A DNA stretch of 64,000 bases from JAGOEY01 sp017997515. GTDB lineage: Bacteria > Pseudomonadota > Gammaproteobacteria > Burkholderiales > Burkholderiaceae_C. Positions 28,496-36,260 of this stretch are shown one piece after another (positions within the stretch are counted from its first letter, which is position 1; each line of letters opens with the position of its first letter). The notes beneath the pieces are model-generated. The model was not told the DNA's origin. It made no database searches and saw only the letters and a list, made by a program, of their open reading frames with translations. The translations under genes were made by a program, and so were the position numbers. Where the stretch lies: NCBI GenBank assembly GCA_026314275.1, contig CP111109.1, positions 2,418,001 through 2,482,000 on the forward strand. Direction: 5' to 3'.

Positions 28496-29194
28496 ATGAA
28501 TGCATCCAAGACACTTTTACAAGCCTCTGTCCACGCGGGACGGGCCTTGCTGCGTCCGATGTCGCACTTCCCCCAAAGTGAAGAAGTGGAGGCTACCTCT
28601 GTGATGGTTCCTATCCGTTCCCTGGGCCCTGCGTACCGCCAGCGTATCGCCGACCACCTGATGGCGCTGGAGCCGTCTGACCGTTACCTGCGTTTTGGCT
28701 ACGCCGCCAGCGACGAGCAGATCCAGCGTTATGTCGACAAACTCGACTTCAACACCGACGAGATTTTTGGCATCTACAACCGCCGCCTGGAGCTGATCGC
28801 CATGGCGCACCTGGCGTTCTCGCAAGACGCTGAACACAAGAGCTGCGCCGAGTTTGGTGTCTCGGTGCTCAAACATGCACGCGGCCGGGGTTACGGCGCG
28901 CGCCTGTTTGACCGTGCCGTCATGCACGCCCGCAACGAAGGTGTGAGCCTGCTGTTCATCCACGCACTCAGCGAAAACACCGCCATGCTCAAGATCGCCC
29001 GCAACGCCGGCGCCACCGTGCAGCGCGACGGCTCGGAGTCCGAGGCCTACCTGGCGCTGCCGCCCGCCGACCTGGACAGCCGCATGGCCCAGATCGTCGA
29101 GCGGCACTACGCCGAGCTGGACTACCGCCTCAAGGTGCAGGCCAAGAGTTTCTGGGACGCGCTGGCCCGATTACAAGCCGTGCGCAAAAAGTAG
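28496..29194 (+). CDS. GNAT-family N-acetyltransferase
   Basis: The 232-residue protein has a GNAT core at about 60-190, with the acetyl-CoA binding segment GVSVLKHARGRGYGARLFD (Q/RxxGxG/A type). It would transfer an acetyl group to an amine or protein lysine in the cytoplasm. The N-terminal 40 residues are variable and the C-terminal 40 are helical. It stands alone between an Lrp-type regulator and the corC-lnt operon. The substrate is not known. Confidence 0.82.
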   Translation: MNASKTLLQASVHAGRALLRPMSHFPQSEEVEATSVMVPIRSLGPAYRQRIADHLMALEPSDRYLRFGYAASDEQIQRYVDKLDFNTDEIFGIYNRRLELIAMAHLAFSQDAEHKSCAEFGVSVLKHARGRGYGARLFDRAVMHARNEGVSLLFIHALSENTAMLKIARNAGATVQRDGSESEAYLALPPADLDSRMAQIVERHYAELDYRLKVQAKSFWDALARLQAVRKK

Positions 29195-29198
29195 AAGC

Positions 29199-29297
29199 AC
29201 ACCCCCAGGCTTCGCGGACTGCGTTCCGCTACCCCTACCCCCTTGCAGGAGGCTCCACCAGCGGCCCGGCAAAATCGGTTCCGCGGTGTCTGCTGGA
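29199..29297 (+). repeat. Dispersed double-hairpin repeat, family 1, copy E
   Basis: ACCCCCAGGCTTCGCGGACT, CCCCCTTGCAGGAGG, CAGCGGCCCGGCAAAATCGG and TTCCGCGGTGTCTGCTGG. It lies just after the GNAT stop and before corC. Confidence 0.82.
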
Positions 29298-29395
29298 ATG
29301 GATCGTTCCGTGCTACGGGCATTGCCAGCAGGGCGGTCACCACAATCCGCTATCCTTACGCTTCCTTCACAACTGCAGTTTTGCTGCAACCCACG

Positions 29396-30271
29396 GTGTC
29401 AGACCCTCACCCGGCGCGTCATTCTGAAAAAGAAGACAAGCGCTCCTTCCTGCAAAAAGTGGCCGAGTTCATCAACCCCGGCCCGGACTCGACCGACGAG
29501 CTGATCGAAACCCTGGCCGAGGCCGAAAACAACGATGTGATCGGCGCCGACGCGCGTGTCATGCTGGAGCGCGTGATCCGGATGGCCGACATGACGGCCG
29601 GTGACGTGATGGTGGCCGCCACCCGCATGGATCTGGTCAACATCGACGCCCCGCTCGACGAGTTGCTGCACAACGTGATCGACACGGCGCATTCGCGCTT
29701 CCCGGTGTACAGCGGCGAGCGGGAAAACATCATCGGTATTCTGATGGCCAAGGACCTGCTCAAGTTGCAGCGCTCGCCGTCGCTCAACATCCGCGCGCTG
29801 CTGCGCCCGGCGGTGTTTGTGCCCGAGAGCAAAGGCCTGTACGACCTGCTGCGCGAGTTTCGCGGCAACCGCAACCACCTGGCCATCGTCATCGACGAGT
29901 TTGGCCGGGTTGCGGGCCTGGTCACCATCGAGGACGTGCTGGAAGAAATTGTGGGTGAGATCGAAGACGAGTTCGACATCACCGAAGACGAAGGCGACAT
30001 CTACGGCCTGGCCGACCACACCTACCGCGTGAGTGGTGACACCCCGCTCGAACGGGTTGAGGAAGCCTTCGCCGTCACCCTGGCCAGCACCGACCCCGAC
30101 GATGCTTTTGACACTATCGGTGGTCTGATCGCCCATGAGATGGGCCACGTGCCCAAACGCGGCGAACACCATGTGATGTCCGGCCTGAAGTTTGTTGTGC
30201 TGCACACCAAAGGCGGCGCGGTGCGCTGGTTCAAGGTGTTCCCGGCCTCCGACGACGACACGGCGGGCTGA
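29396..30271 (+). CDS. corC: CorC/HlyC-type CBS-domain protein (YbeX-like)
   Basis: The 291-residue soluble protein has paired CBS domains at about 70-190 (RVMLERVIRMADMTAGDVM; FVPESKGLYDLLREF) and a C-terminal CorC_HlyC domain (about 205-285). Such proteins are linked to magnesium or cobalt homeostasis and ribosome function. A GTG start at 29396 is proposed because conserved sequence begins there (SDPHPARHSEKEDKRSF). The stop overlaps the start of lnt by one base, the classical ybeX-lnt operon. Confidence 0.88.
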   Translation: MSDPHPARHSEKEDKRSFLQKVAEFINPGPDSTDELIETLAEAENNDVIGADARVMLERVIRMADMTAGDVMVAATRMDLVNIDAPLDELLHNVIDTAHSRFPVYSGERENIIGILMAKDLLKLQRSPSLNIRALLRPAVFVPESKGLYDLLREFRGNRNHLAIVIDEFGRVAGLVTIEDVLEEIVGEIEDEFDITEDEGDIYGLADHTYRVSGDTPLERVEEAFAVTLASTDPDDAFDTIGGLIAHEMGHVPKRGEHHVMSGLKFVVLHTKGGAVRWFKVFPASDDDTAG

Positions 30272-31803
30272 TGGCGCGTACGCCGCGTCCGGGCCTGCCG
30301 GTGCTGGCGGCGGTCGCCGTGGCCGCCGGTCTGGCCCAAGCCTTCTCACTGGCCTCACCCTGGAGCGGCACCCCTGCGTGGTGGTTGCAGCTTGTGGCTT
30401 TGGCGGTGTTGGTGGCCACCGTGGACCGCAGCCCCTCTTGGAAAAGCGCCGCGCTGCTGGGCTGGTTTTTTGCCACCGCCTGGCTGGCAGGCACTTTCTG
30501 GTGGCTGTTCACGTCCATGTACACCTACGGCGGTTTGCCAGCGCCCTTGGCCGGGCTGGCCGTGCTGGCGCTGGCCGCCTTCCTGGCGCTGTTGTATGGG
30601 GTTGTTTGTGGTCTTTTTAAGGCTCTAGCGCCCGTCCATTGGGCGGGACGTGCTATTGTTTTTGCGGCGTTGTGGCTGCTGGCCGAGCTGGCGCGTGGCA
30701 CCTGGCTGACCGGGTTCCCGTGGGGTGCGGCAGGTTACGCCCACGTGGACGGCCCGCTGGCTGCGCTGGCCCCGGTGGTGGGCGTGTACGGCATAGGTTT
30801 TGTGGCGGCAGGCCTTGCGGCCTTGCTTGCCACCGGCCCCGGTGCAGGCTGGCGCGCCCGAAGCACGGCCGCGTTGGTGCTGCTGGCACTGGCGGTGGCA
30901 CCTGCCGTGCCCTGGAGCACCGGCACGGGACGCCTGGACGTGGCCCTGCTGCAGGGCAACATCCCGCAGGACGAGAAGTTCCAGCCCGGCAGTGGGGTGC
31001 CGGTGGCTTTGCGCTGGTACGGCGAACAACTGGTCGGCAGCCGCGCCAGCCTGGTGATTGCACCCGAAACCGCCATCCCGCTGCTGCCGCAGCAACTGCC
31101 CGCCGGGTACGCCGAAACCCTGCAAAAGCGGTTTGCCGATGGCCAGCAGGCCGCGCTGGTGGGTATTCCGATGGGCGACCTGCGGGCCGGGTACACCAAT
31201 TCGGTGCAGGGCTGGGTGCCCGGCGCGGTGCAGCCCTACCAGTACGACAAACACCATCTGGTGCCTTTTGGGGAGTTCATTCCGCCGCTGTTCCGCTGGT
31301 TCACCGACCTGATGAACATCCCGCTGGGCGACTTCAACCGCGGGGCCATTGGCCAGCCGTCGCTGGTCTGGCAGGGCCAGCGGATTGCGCCCAACATCTG
31401 TTACGAAGACCTGTTTGGGGAGGAGCTGGGCGCCCGGTTTGCCGACCCCGCCAGTGCGCCCACCATATTTGCCAATTTCAGCAACATCGGCTGGTTTGGC
31501 AACTCGGTGGCGATTGACCAGCATCTGCACATCTCTCGCCTGCGGGCGCTGGAGTTCAGCCGCCCCATGGTGCGCGCCACCAACACCGGGGCCACGGCCA
31601 TCATCGACCACGAGGGCCGTGTCACCCACAGCCTGGCCCGTTACACCCGGGGGGTGCTGCAGGGTGAGGTGGAGGGGCGCGAGGGCACCACGGCTTACGC
31701 ATGGTGGGTGGCGCGTTGGAGCCTGTGGCCGCTGTGGTTGTTGGCAGGTGCCGTGGTGGTGGTCGCATGGGTACATGCGCGCCGTCGGCAAGACGCGATG
31801 TGA
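30271..31803 (+). CDS. lnt: Apolipoprotein N-acyltransferase
   Basis: The 510-residue inner-membrane enzyme acylates the N-terminal cysteine of lipoproteins. About eight N-terminal hydrophobic segments precede a nitrilase-type catalytic domain (about 230-470). The triad is visible as Glu266 in APETAIP, Lys327 in DKHHLVPFGE and Cys377 in CYEDLF, close to the E. coli positions 267, 335 and 387. A family 2 repeat copy is embedded in its coding sequence at codons 113-130. Confidence 0.94.
   Translation: MARTPRPGLPVLAAVAVAAGLAQAFSLASPWSGTPAWWLQLVALAVLVATVDRSPSWKSAALLGWFFATAWLAGTFWWLFTSMYTYGGLPAPLAGLAVLALAAFLALLYGVVCGLFKALAPVHWAGRAIVFAALWLLAELARGTWLTGFPWGAAGYAHVDGPLAALAPVVGVYGIGFVAAGLAALLATGPGAGWRARSTAALVLLALAVAPAVPWSTGTGRLDVALLQGNIPQDEKFQPGSGVPVALRWYGEQLVGSRASLVIAPETAIPLLPQQLPAGYAETLQKRFADGQQAALVGIPMGDLRAGYTNSVQGWVPGAVQPYQYDKHHLVPFGEFIPPLFRWFTDLMNIPLGDFNRGAIGQPSLVWQGQRIAPNICYEDLFGEELGARFADPASAPTIFANFSNIGWFGNSVAIDQHLHISRLRALEFSRPMVRATNTGATAIIDHEGRVTHSLARYTRGVLQGEVEGREGTTAYAWWVARWSLWPLWLLAGAVVVVAWVHARRRQDAM
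30609..30660 (-). repeat. TGCTAT/GCGC dispersed repeat, family 2, copy 5, inside lnt
   Basis: Read on the minus strand: AATAGCACGTC, then CCGCCC, a short loop, GGGCGCTAGAGCC and TTAAAAAGACC. It matches the right half of the element best and is in frame with no stop, encoding part of a transmembrane region of Lnt. Confidence 0.6.
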
Positions 31804-31893
31804 AATCGGCATGGCGGAAACGGGAACTCCCGCTTCCGCTCCCCGGGACGGCTGGCTACCATCGCTGAGCCGTGCAAGAACACCCTGTGACGG

Positions 31894-31914
31894 CCCCGCC
31901 ATGGCGGGTTTCTT
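31894..31914 (+). terminator. Likely terminator between lnt and the asparaginase gene
   Basis: CCCGCC and GGCGGG arms around AT are followed by TTTCTT. The loop is very short, so the structure is plausible rather than strong. Confidence 0.5.
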
Positions 31915-31946
31915 GCTTGTGCACCTTCTCATTTTCAGGATTTTCC

Positions 31947-33011
31947 ATGCGTATCAAATTTGACCAAATGCTGGGCGGCCTTGCGCTCGCCCTGTGCGCC
32001 ACCGTGGCTTCGGCCCAGGCAGCAAAACCCAATGTCGTGATCCTCGCCACCGGCGGCACCATCGCCGGTGCCGGTGCCTCGGCCATCAACAGCGCCACCT
32101 ATGCCGCTGCCAAGGTCGGTGTGGAAAAGCTGATCGCTGGCCTGCCCGAGCTGGCCGCTGTGGCCAACGTCAAGGGTGAACAGGTGTTCCAGGTCGCGTC
32201 GGAAAGCCTGACCAACGACAACCTGCTGACCCTGGCCAAACGGGTGTCGGCCCTGTCCAAACAGGCCGACGTGGACGGCATCGTCATCACCCACGGTACC
32301 GACACGCTGGAAGAAACCGCCTACTTCCTGACCCTCACTGTGCGCACCAACAAACCCATCGTGGTGGTGGGCTCGATGCGCCCCGGCACCGCTTTGTCGG
32401 CCGACGGTGCACTGAACCTGTACAGCGCCGTGAACGTGGCAGGCAGCAAGGACGCCATGGGCAAGGGTGTGCTGGTCACCATGAACGACAACATCGACAG
32501 CGGCCGTGATGTGAGCAAGAGCATCAACATCAAGACCAGCGCGTTCTCCAGCCAATGGGGCCCGCTGGGCATGGTCGTGGAAGGCAAGAACTACTGGTTC
32601 CGTGCCCCGGTCAAGCGCCACACCATGAATTCTGAATTTGACATCGACAGCATCACCACGCTGCCCAATGTGGGTATCGCCATGGGTTACGAAGGTGTCG
32701 AGCCTACCGCCATCGAAGCCCTCGGCAAGAGCGGCGTCAAGGCCCTGGTGCACGCTGGCACCGGCAACGGCTCGGTCGCCAACCGCATCGTGCCCTTCCT
32801 GCAAAAAGTGCGCACGGATGGCGCCATCGTGATCCGCTCGGCGCGTGTGCCAGACGGCTTTGTGCTGCGCAACGCCGAACAGCCTGACGACAAGTACGAC
32901 TGGGTTGTGGCCCACGACCTGCGCCCGCAAAAAGCCCGCATCCTGGCGATGGTGGCCCTGACCAAGACCAGCGACACCAAGGAACTGCAGCGCATTTTCT
33001 GGGAGTATTGA
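31947..33011 (+). CDS. Type II (periplasmic) L-asparaginase
   Basis: The 354-residue protein has a signal peptide ending near ASAQA. The two asparaginase signatures are NVVILATGGTIAGAG with the first nucleophilic threonine, and GIVITHGTDTLEETA with the second threonine and aspartate. It hydrolyses asparagine, and often glutamine, in the periplasm as a tetramer. AGGA precedes the ATG, and a strong terminator follows. The length equals that of known AnsB-type enzymes. Confidence 0.92.
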   Translation: MRIKFDQMLGGLALALCATVASAQAAKPNVVILATGGTIAGAGASAINSATYAAAKVGVEKLIAGLPELAAVANVKGEQVFQVASESLTNDNLLTLAKRVSALSKQADVDGIVITHGTDTLEETAYFLTLTVRTNKPIVVVGSMRPGTALSADGALNLYSAVNVAGSKDAMGKGVLVTMNDNIDSGRDVSKSINIKTSAFSSQWGPLGMVVEGKNYWFRAPVKRHTMNSEFDIDSITTLPNVGIAMGYEGVEPTAIEALGKSGVKALVHAGTGNGSVANRIVPFLQKVRTDGAIVIRSARVPDGFVLRNAEQPDDKYDWVVAHDLRPQKARILAMVALTKTSDTKELQRIFWEY

Positions 33012-33065
33012 ACCCCCTGGGTTTTTCACGGCGCGCTTTGGCGCGTGGGGGCCCTCCTTGGAACA

Positions 33066-33102
33066 AACCCCATCCCTGTTTTTGGCAGGGGTGGGGTTTT
33101 TT
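33066..33102 (+). terminator. Rho-independent terminator after the asparaginase gene
   Basis: Arms AACCCCA-CCCTG and CAGGG-TGGGGTT enclose a short T/G loop and end in six T, 55 bases after the stop codon. Confidence 0.92.
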
Positions 33103-33210
33103 GACAGGGCGGGAATGGTTGATACGTGTCAAGCCGCCGCGTTTTGAAGTTGCGTGGCACAGGGTTTTGTGCTGACGCTGCCATGGCTTGCTTTGATAAT
33201 GGGCGCTGTG

Positions 33211-33229
33211 ACGCAGTAATATGCTGCGT
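33211..33229. promoter_or_regulatory. Inverted repeat upstream of fabA
   Basis: Arms ACGCAG and CTGCGT flank seven AT-rich bases, 55 bases before the fabA start. It could be an operator for a fatty-acid regulator. This is based on symmetry and position alone. Confidence 0.35.
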
Positions 33230-33283
33230 TTCTTGTCGTACATACAACGAGGCGGCTTAGCCGCCGTTCTGGAGCAGTTTTCC

Positions 33284-33802
33284 ATGGCCGAATCTTTTTC
33301 CTACGATCAACTGATTGCGTCCGGTGAGGGGCGGCTGTTCACCCCCGACAGCGGGCGCCTGCCCCTGCCTCCGATGCTGATGTTCGACCGCATCACCCAT
33401 ATTGACGAAGACGGTGGCGCACATGGCTTGGGCAAGATCACGGCCGAGCTGGACGTGCGGCCTGACCTCTGGTTCTTCCAGTGCCACTTCCAGGGCGACC
33501 CGGTTATGCCCGGCTGCCTGGGGCTGGACGCCATGTGGCAACTCATCGGTTTCTACCTCACCTGGTTGCGCCTGCCCGGCAAAGGCCGTGCTTTGGGCGC
33601 GGGTGAGGTCAAGTTCACGGGAGAAGTGGGCCCCGACGTGAAGCTGGTGACCTACGAGATCGACATCAAACGTGTCATCAAGCGCAAGCTGAACATGGCC
33701 ATTGGTGACGCCCGCCTGCTGGCCGACGGCAAAGAGATTTATGTGGCCAACGACCTGCGTGTGGGCCTGTTTTCGCGCGAAGGCGCTGGACCTGGAGCAT
33801 GA
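33284..33802 (+). CDS. fabA: Bifunctional 3-hydroxydecanoyl-ACP dehydratase/isomerase
   Basis: The 172-residue hot-dog-fold enzyme has catalytic His68 in CHFQGDPVMPGCLGLD and Asp82, matching His70 and Asp84 of E. coli FabA. It dehydrates hydroxydecanoyl-ACP and isomerises the double bond to start anaerobic unsaturated fatty acid synthesis. GGAG lies upstream of the ATG. It overlaps fabB by four bases, so both are made from one mRNA. Confidence 0.95.
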   Translation: MAESFSYDQLIASGEGRLFTPDSGRLPLPPMLMFDRITHIDEDGGAHGLGKITAELDVRPDLWFFQCHFQGDPVMPGCLGLDAMWQLIGFYLTWLRLPGKGRALGAGEVKFTGEVGPDVKLVTYEIDIKRVIKRKLNMAIGDARLLADGKEIYVANDLRVGLFSREGAGPGA

Positions 33803-35022
33803 ACATGAAGCGTGTTGTGATCACCGGCACCGGCATCGTCTCGTGTATCGGCAACGATGCCGCCACGGTGACCCAGTCGCTGCGCGAAGGCAAGTCCGGC
33901 ATCGTGGCCATGCCCGAATTTGCCGAAAAAGGCCTGCGCAGCCAGGTGGCGGGCAAGCCGCAGATCGACCTCGACGCCCTGATCGACCGCAAACAGCGCC
34001 GCTTCATGGGGGACGCTGCCGCCTATGCCTACCTGTCGCTCAAAGACGCAATTGCCCAGGCCGGGCTGACACCCGAACAAGTCTCCCACCCGCGCACCGG
34101 CCTCATCATGGGCTCGGGCGGAGCGTCGTCCGCGAACCAGGTTGAAGCTGCCGACACCCTGCGCAGCAAGGGTGTGCGCCGGGTTGGGCCGTACCAGGTC
34201 ACGCGTTGTATGGGTTCCACCGTGTCGGCCAATTTGTCCACCGCGTTTGCGGTCAAGGGCATCAATTTTTCCATCACATCCGCCTGCAGCACGTCTGCCC
34301 ATTGCATTGGTATGGCGGCGCAGCAGATCGCTTTTGGCCTGCAAGACGTGATGTTTGCGGGCGGTGGTGAAGAGCTGAGCTGGGAATTGTCCATGCTGTT
34401 CGACGCCATGGGTGCGATGTCCAGCGCGTACAACGACACGCCCGAGAAAGCATCCCGCCCGTACGACGCCCACCGCGACGGTTTTGTGATCGCCGGTGGC
34501 GGTGGTGCCATGGTGCTGGAAAGCCTGGAACACGCCCAAGCCCGTGGTGCCACCATCCTGGCGGAGATTGTGGGCTTCGGCCTGTCGTCCGACGGTGTGG
34601 ACATGGTTGCCCCCTCGGGTGACGGTGCCATCGCCTGTATGCGCCAGGCCATCGCTGGCCTGGACGGCCCCATCGACTACATCAACATGCACGGCACCTC
34701 CACCCCGGTGGGGGACCTGCCAGAGCTGCGCGCGCTGCGCGAAGTGTTTGGCGATGCAGTGCCGCCGTTCTCCAGCACCAAGTCACTCACTGGCCACTCG
34801 CAAGGTGCCACGGGTGTGCAAGAGGCGATTTATTGCCTGCTGATGCTGCAAGAAGGTTTTATTGCTGGTTCAGCCCATATCGAAAACCTCGACCCCGCCG
34901 CCGAAGGGATGCCCATCGTGCGCGAGTCGCGTGACGCACCGCTGCGCACCGTGCTGTCGAACAGCTTCGGTTTTGGTGGCACGAATGCCAGCCTGGTTCT
35001 GCGCCGCTGGGAAGGCGCTTAA
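33799..35022 (+). CDS. fabB: Beta-ketoacyl-ACP synthase I
   Basis: The 407-residue condensing enzyme has the Cys-His-His triad: Cys in SACSTSAHCIGMA, His in NMHGTSTPVGD and His in SLTGHSQGATG. It elongates unsaturated acyl-ACPs produced by FabA. The start overlaps fabA by four bases, and a strong terminator follows, so fabA-fabB is a two-gene operon. Confidence 0.95.
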   Translation: MNMKRVVITGTGIVSCIGNDAATVTQSLREGKSGIVAMPEFAEKGLRSQVAGKPQIDLDALIDRKQRRFMGDAAAYAYLSLKDAIAQAGLTPEQVSHPRTGLIMGSGGASSANQVEAADTLRSKGVRRVGPYQVTRCMGSTVSANLSTAFAVKGINFSITSACSTSAHCIGMAAQQIAFGLQDVMFAGGGEELSWELSMLFDAMGAMSSAYNDTPEKASRPYDAHRDGFVIAGGGGAMVLESLEHAQARGATILAEIVGFGLSSDGVDMVAPSGDGAIACMRQAIAGLDGPIDYINMHGTSTPVGDLPELRALREVFGDAVPPFSSTKSLTGHSQGATGVQEAIYCLLMLQEGFIAGSAHIENLDPAAEGMPIVRESRDAPLRTVLSNSFGFGGTNASLVLRRWEGA

Positions 35023-35040
35023 GCTTCCATCCGTTCCCCA

Positions 35041-35079
35041 CGACCCGGCCGTTCGCAAGAAGGCCGGGTCGTTTGTTTT
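35041..35079 (+). terminator. Rho-independent terminator after fabB
   Basis: Perfect ten-base arms CGACCCGGCC and GGCCGGGTCG enclose an 11-base loop and are followed by TTTGTTTT. It begins 18 bases after the fabB stop. Confidence 0.95.
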
Positions 35080-35136
35080 GGGGGCCGTAACTACTTAGCC
35101 CGTTGCATCCAGCCGCATGAGGCACGCGCAGTCCTT

Positions 35137-35227
35137 CAAGCAGATACCGTGGAACTGGCTTTGCCAGGCCACTGGTGTCGCCCCCTGCAAGGGGGTTGGC
35201 GAGAGCAGCAGCGAAGCCTGGGGGTGA
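35137..35227 (-). repeat. Dispersed double-hairpin repeat, family 1, copy F
   Basis: In reverse orientation: CAGATACCGTGGAACTGGC, TTTGCCAGGCCACTGG, GCCCCCTGCAAGGGGGTTGGC and GCGAAGCCTGGGGGT. The 319-base gap between fabB and glyQ holds only the fabB terminator, this copy and an unremarkable leader of about 115 bases with a GCGCGCC/GGCGCGC inverted repeat. Confidence 0.85.
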
Positions 35228-35341
35228 GTAGTTACTGGGGCCGTAAAATCCCACCCTTGCGCGCCATGGCAATCTCCGCGTGGCGCGCCTTGGCACACAC
35301 ACTTTGGGCGCGGCTTTCGCCGCACAACCACACGCATACGC

Positions 35342-36259
35342 ATGTTGACCTTTCAGCAAATCATTCTCAAGCTGCAGTCTTACTGGGCCGACCAGGGCTG
35401 CGCACTTTTGCAGCCTTATGACATGGAAGTGGGCGCCGGTACGTCGCACACCGCTACATTTTTGAGAGCAATTGGCCCCGAGCCATGGAAGGCCGCCTAC
35501 GTGCAGCCCAGCCGCCGCCCGAAAGACGGCCGCTATGGTGAGAACCCCAACCGCCTGCAGCACTACTACCAGTACCAAGTCGTGCTCAAGCCCGCACCTA
35601 GCAACATCCTGGAGCTGTACCTCGGCTCGCTCGAAGCCCTCGGCTTCGACTTGAAGAAGAACGACATCCGTTTTGTGGAAGACGACTGGGAGAACCCCAC
35701 CCTCGGTGCCTGGGGCCTGGGCTGGGAGGTCTGGCTCAACGGCATGGAAGTGACGCAGTTCACCTACTTCCAGCAGGTCGGCGGCATCGACTGCAAACCT
35801 GCCACGGGTGAGATCACCTACGGTTTGGAGCGCTTGGCCATGTACCTGCAGGGCGTGGACAACGTCTACAACCTGACGTGGACCGACGGCCTGAGTTATG
35901 GCGACGTGTACAAACAGAACGAGGTGGAGCAATCCACCTACAACTTCGAGCACAGCGACGCCGACTTCCTGTTCACCGCGTTTACCGCCCACGAGAAGCA
36001 GGCCAAACACCTGATCGAAACCCAGCTGGCCTTGCCCGCCTATGAGCAGGTGCTGAAGTGCGCCCACAGCTTCAACCTGCTGGACGCACGCGGTGCCATC
36101 AGCGTGACCGAACGTGCCGCCTACATGGGCCGTATTCGTAACCTGGCACGCGCCGTGGCACAAAGTTACCTGGACAGCCGCGCCCGCCTGGGCTTCCCGA
36201 TGGCCCCGAAAGACTGGGCGACCGAAGCCCTGGCCCAGATTGAAAAGAAAGCCGCTTGA
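35342..36259 (+). CDS. glyQ: Glycyl-tRNA synthetase alpha subunit
   Basis: The 305-residue protein is the catalytic subunit of the alpha2beta2 bacterial GlyRS. It shows MLTFQQIILKLQSYWADQGC at the N-terminus and PEPWKAAYVQPSRRP-like class II motif 2. Length equals the E. coli enzyme (303). It is followed after one base by glyS. Confidence 0.96.
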   Translation: MLTFQQIILKLQSYWADQGCALLQPYDMEVGAGTSHTATFLRAIGPEPWKAAYVQPSRRPKDGRYGENPNRLQHYYQYQVVLKPAPSNILELYLGSLEALGFDLKKNDIRFVEDDWENPTLGAWGLGWEVWLNGMEVTQFTYFQQVGGIDCKPATGEITYGLERLAMYLQGVDNVYNLTWTDGLSYGDVYKQNEVEQSTYNFEHSDADFLFTAFTAHEKQAKHLIETQLALPAYEQVLKCAHSFNLLDARGAISVTERAAYMGRIRNLARAVAQSYLDSRARLGFPMAPKDWATEALAQIEKKAA

Positions 36260-36260
36260 C

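Noticed and set aside
33251..33265. GGCGGC-TTA-GCCGCC hairpin in the fabA leader as a terminator
   Set aside because: A three-base loop and no T tract follow; it lies inside the likely leader of fabA.
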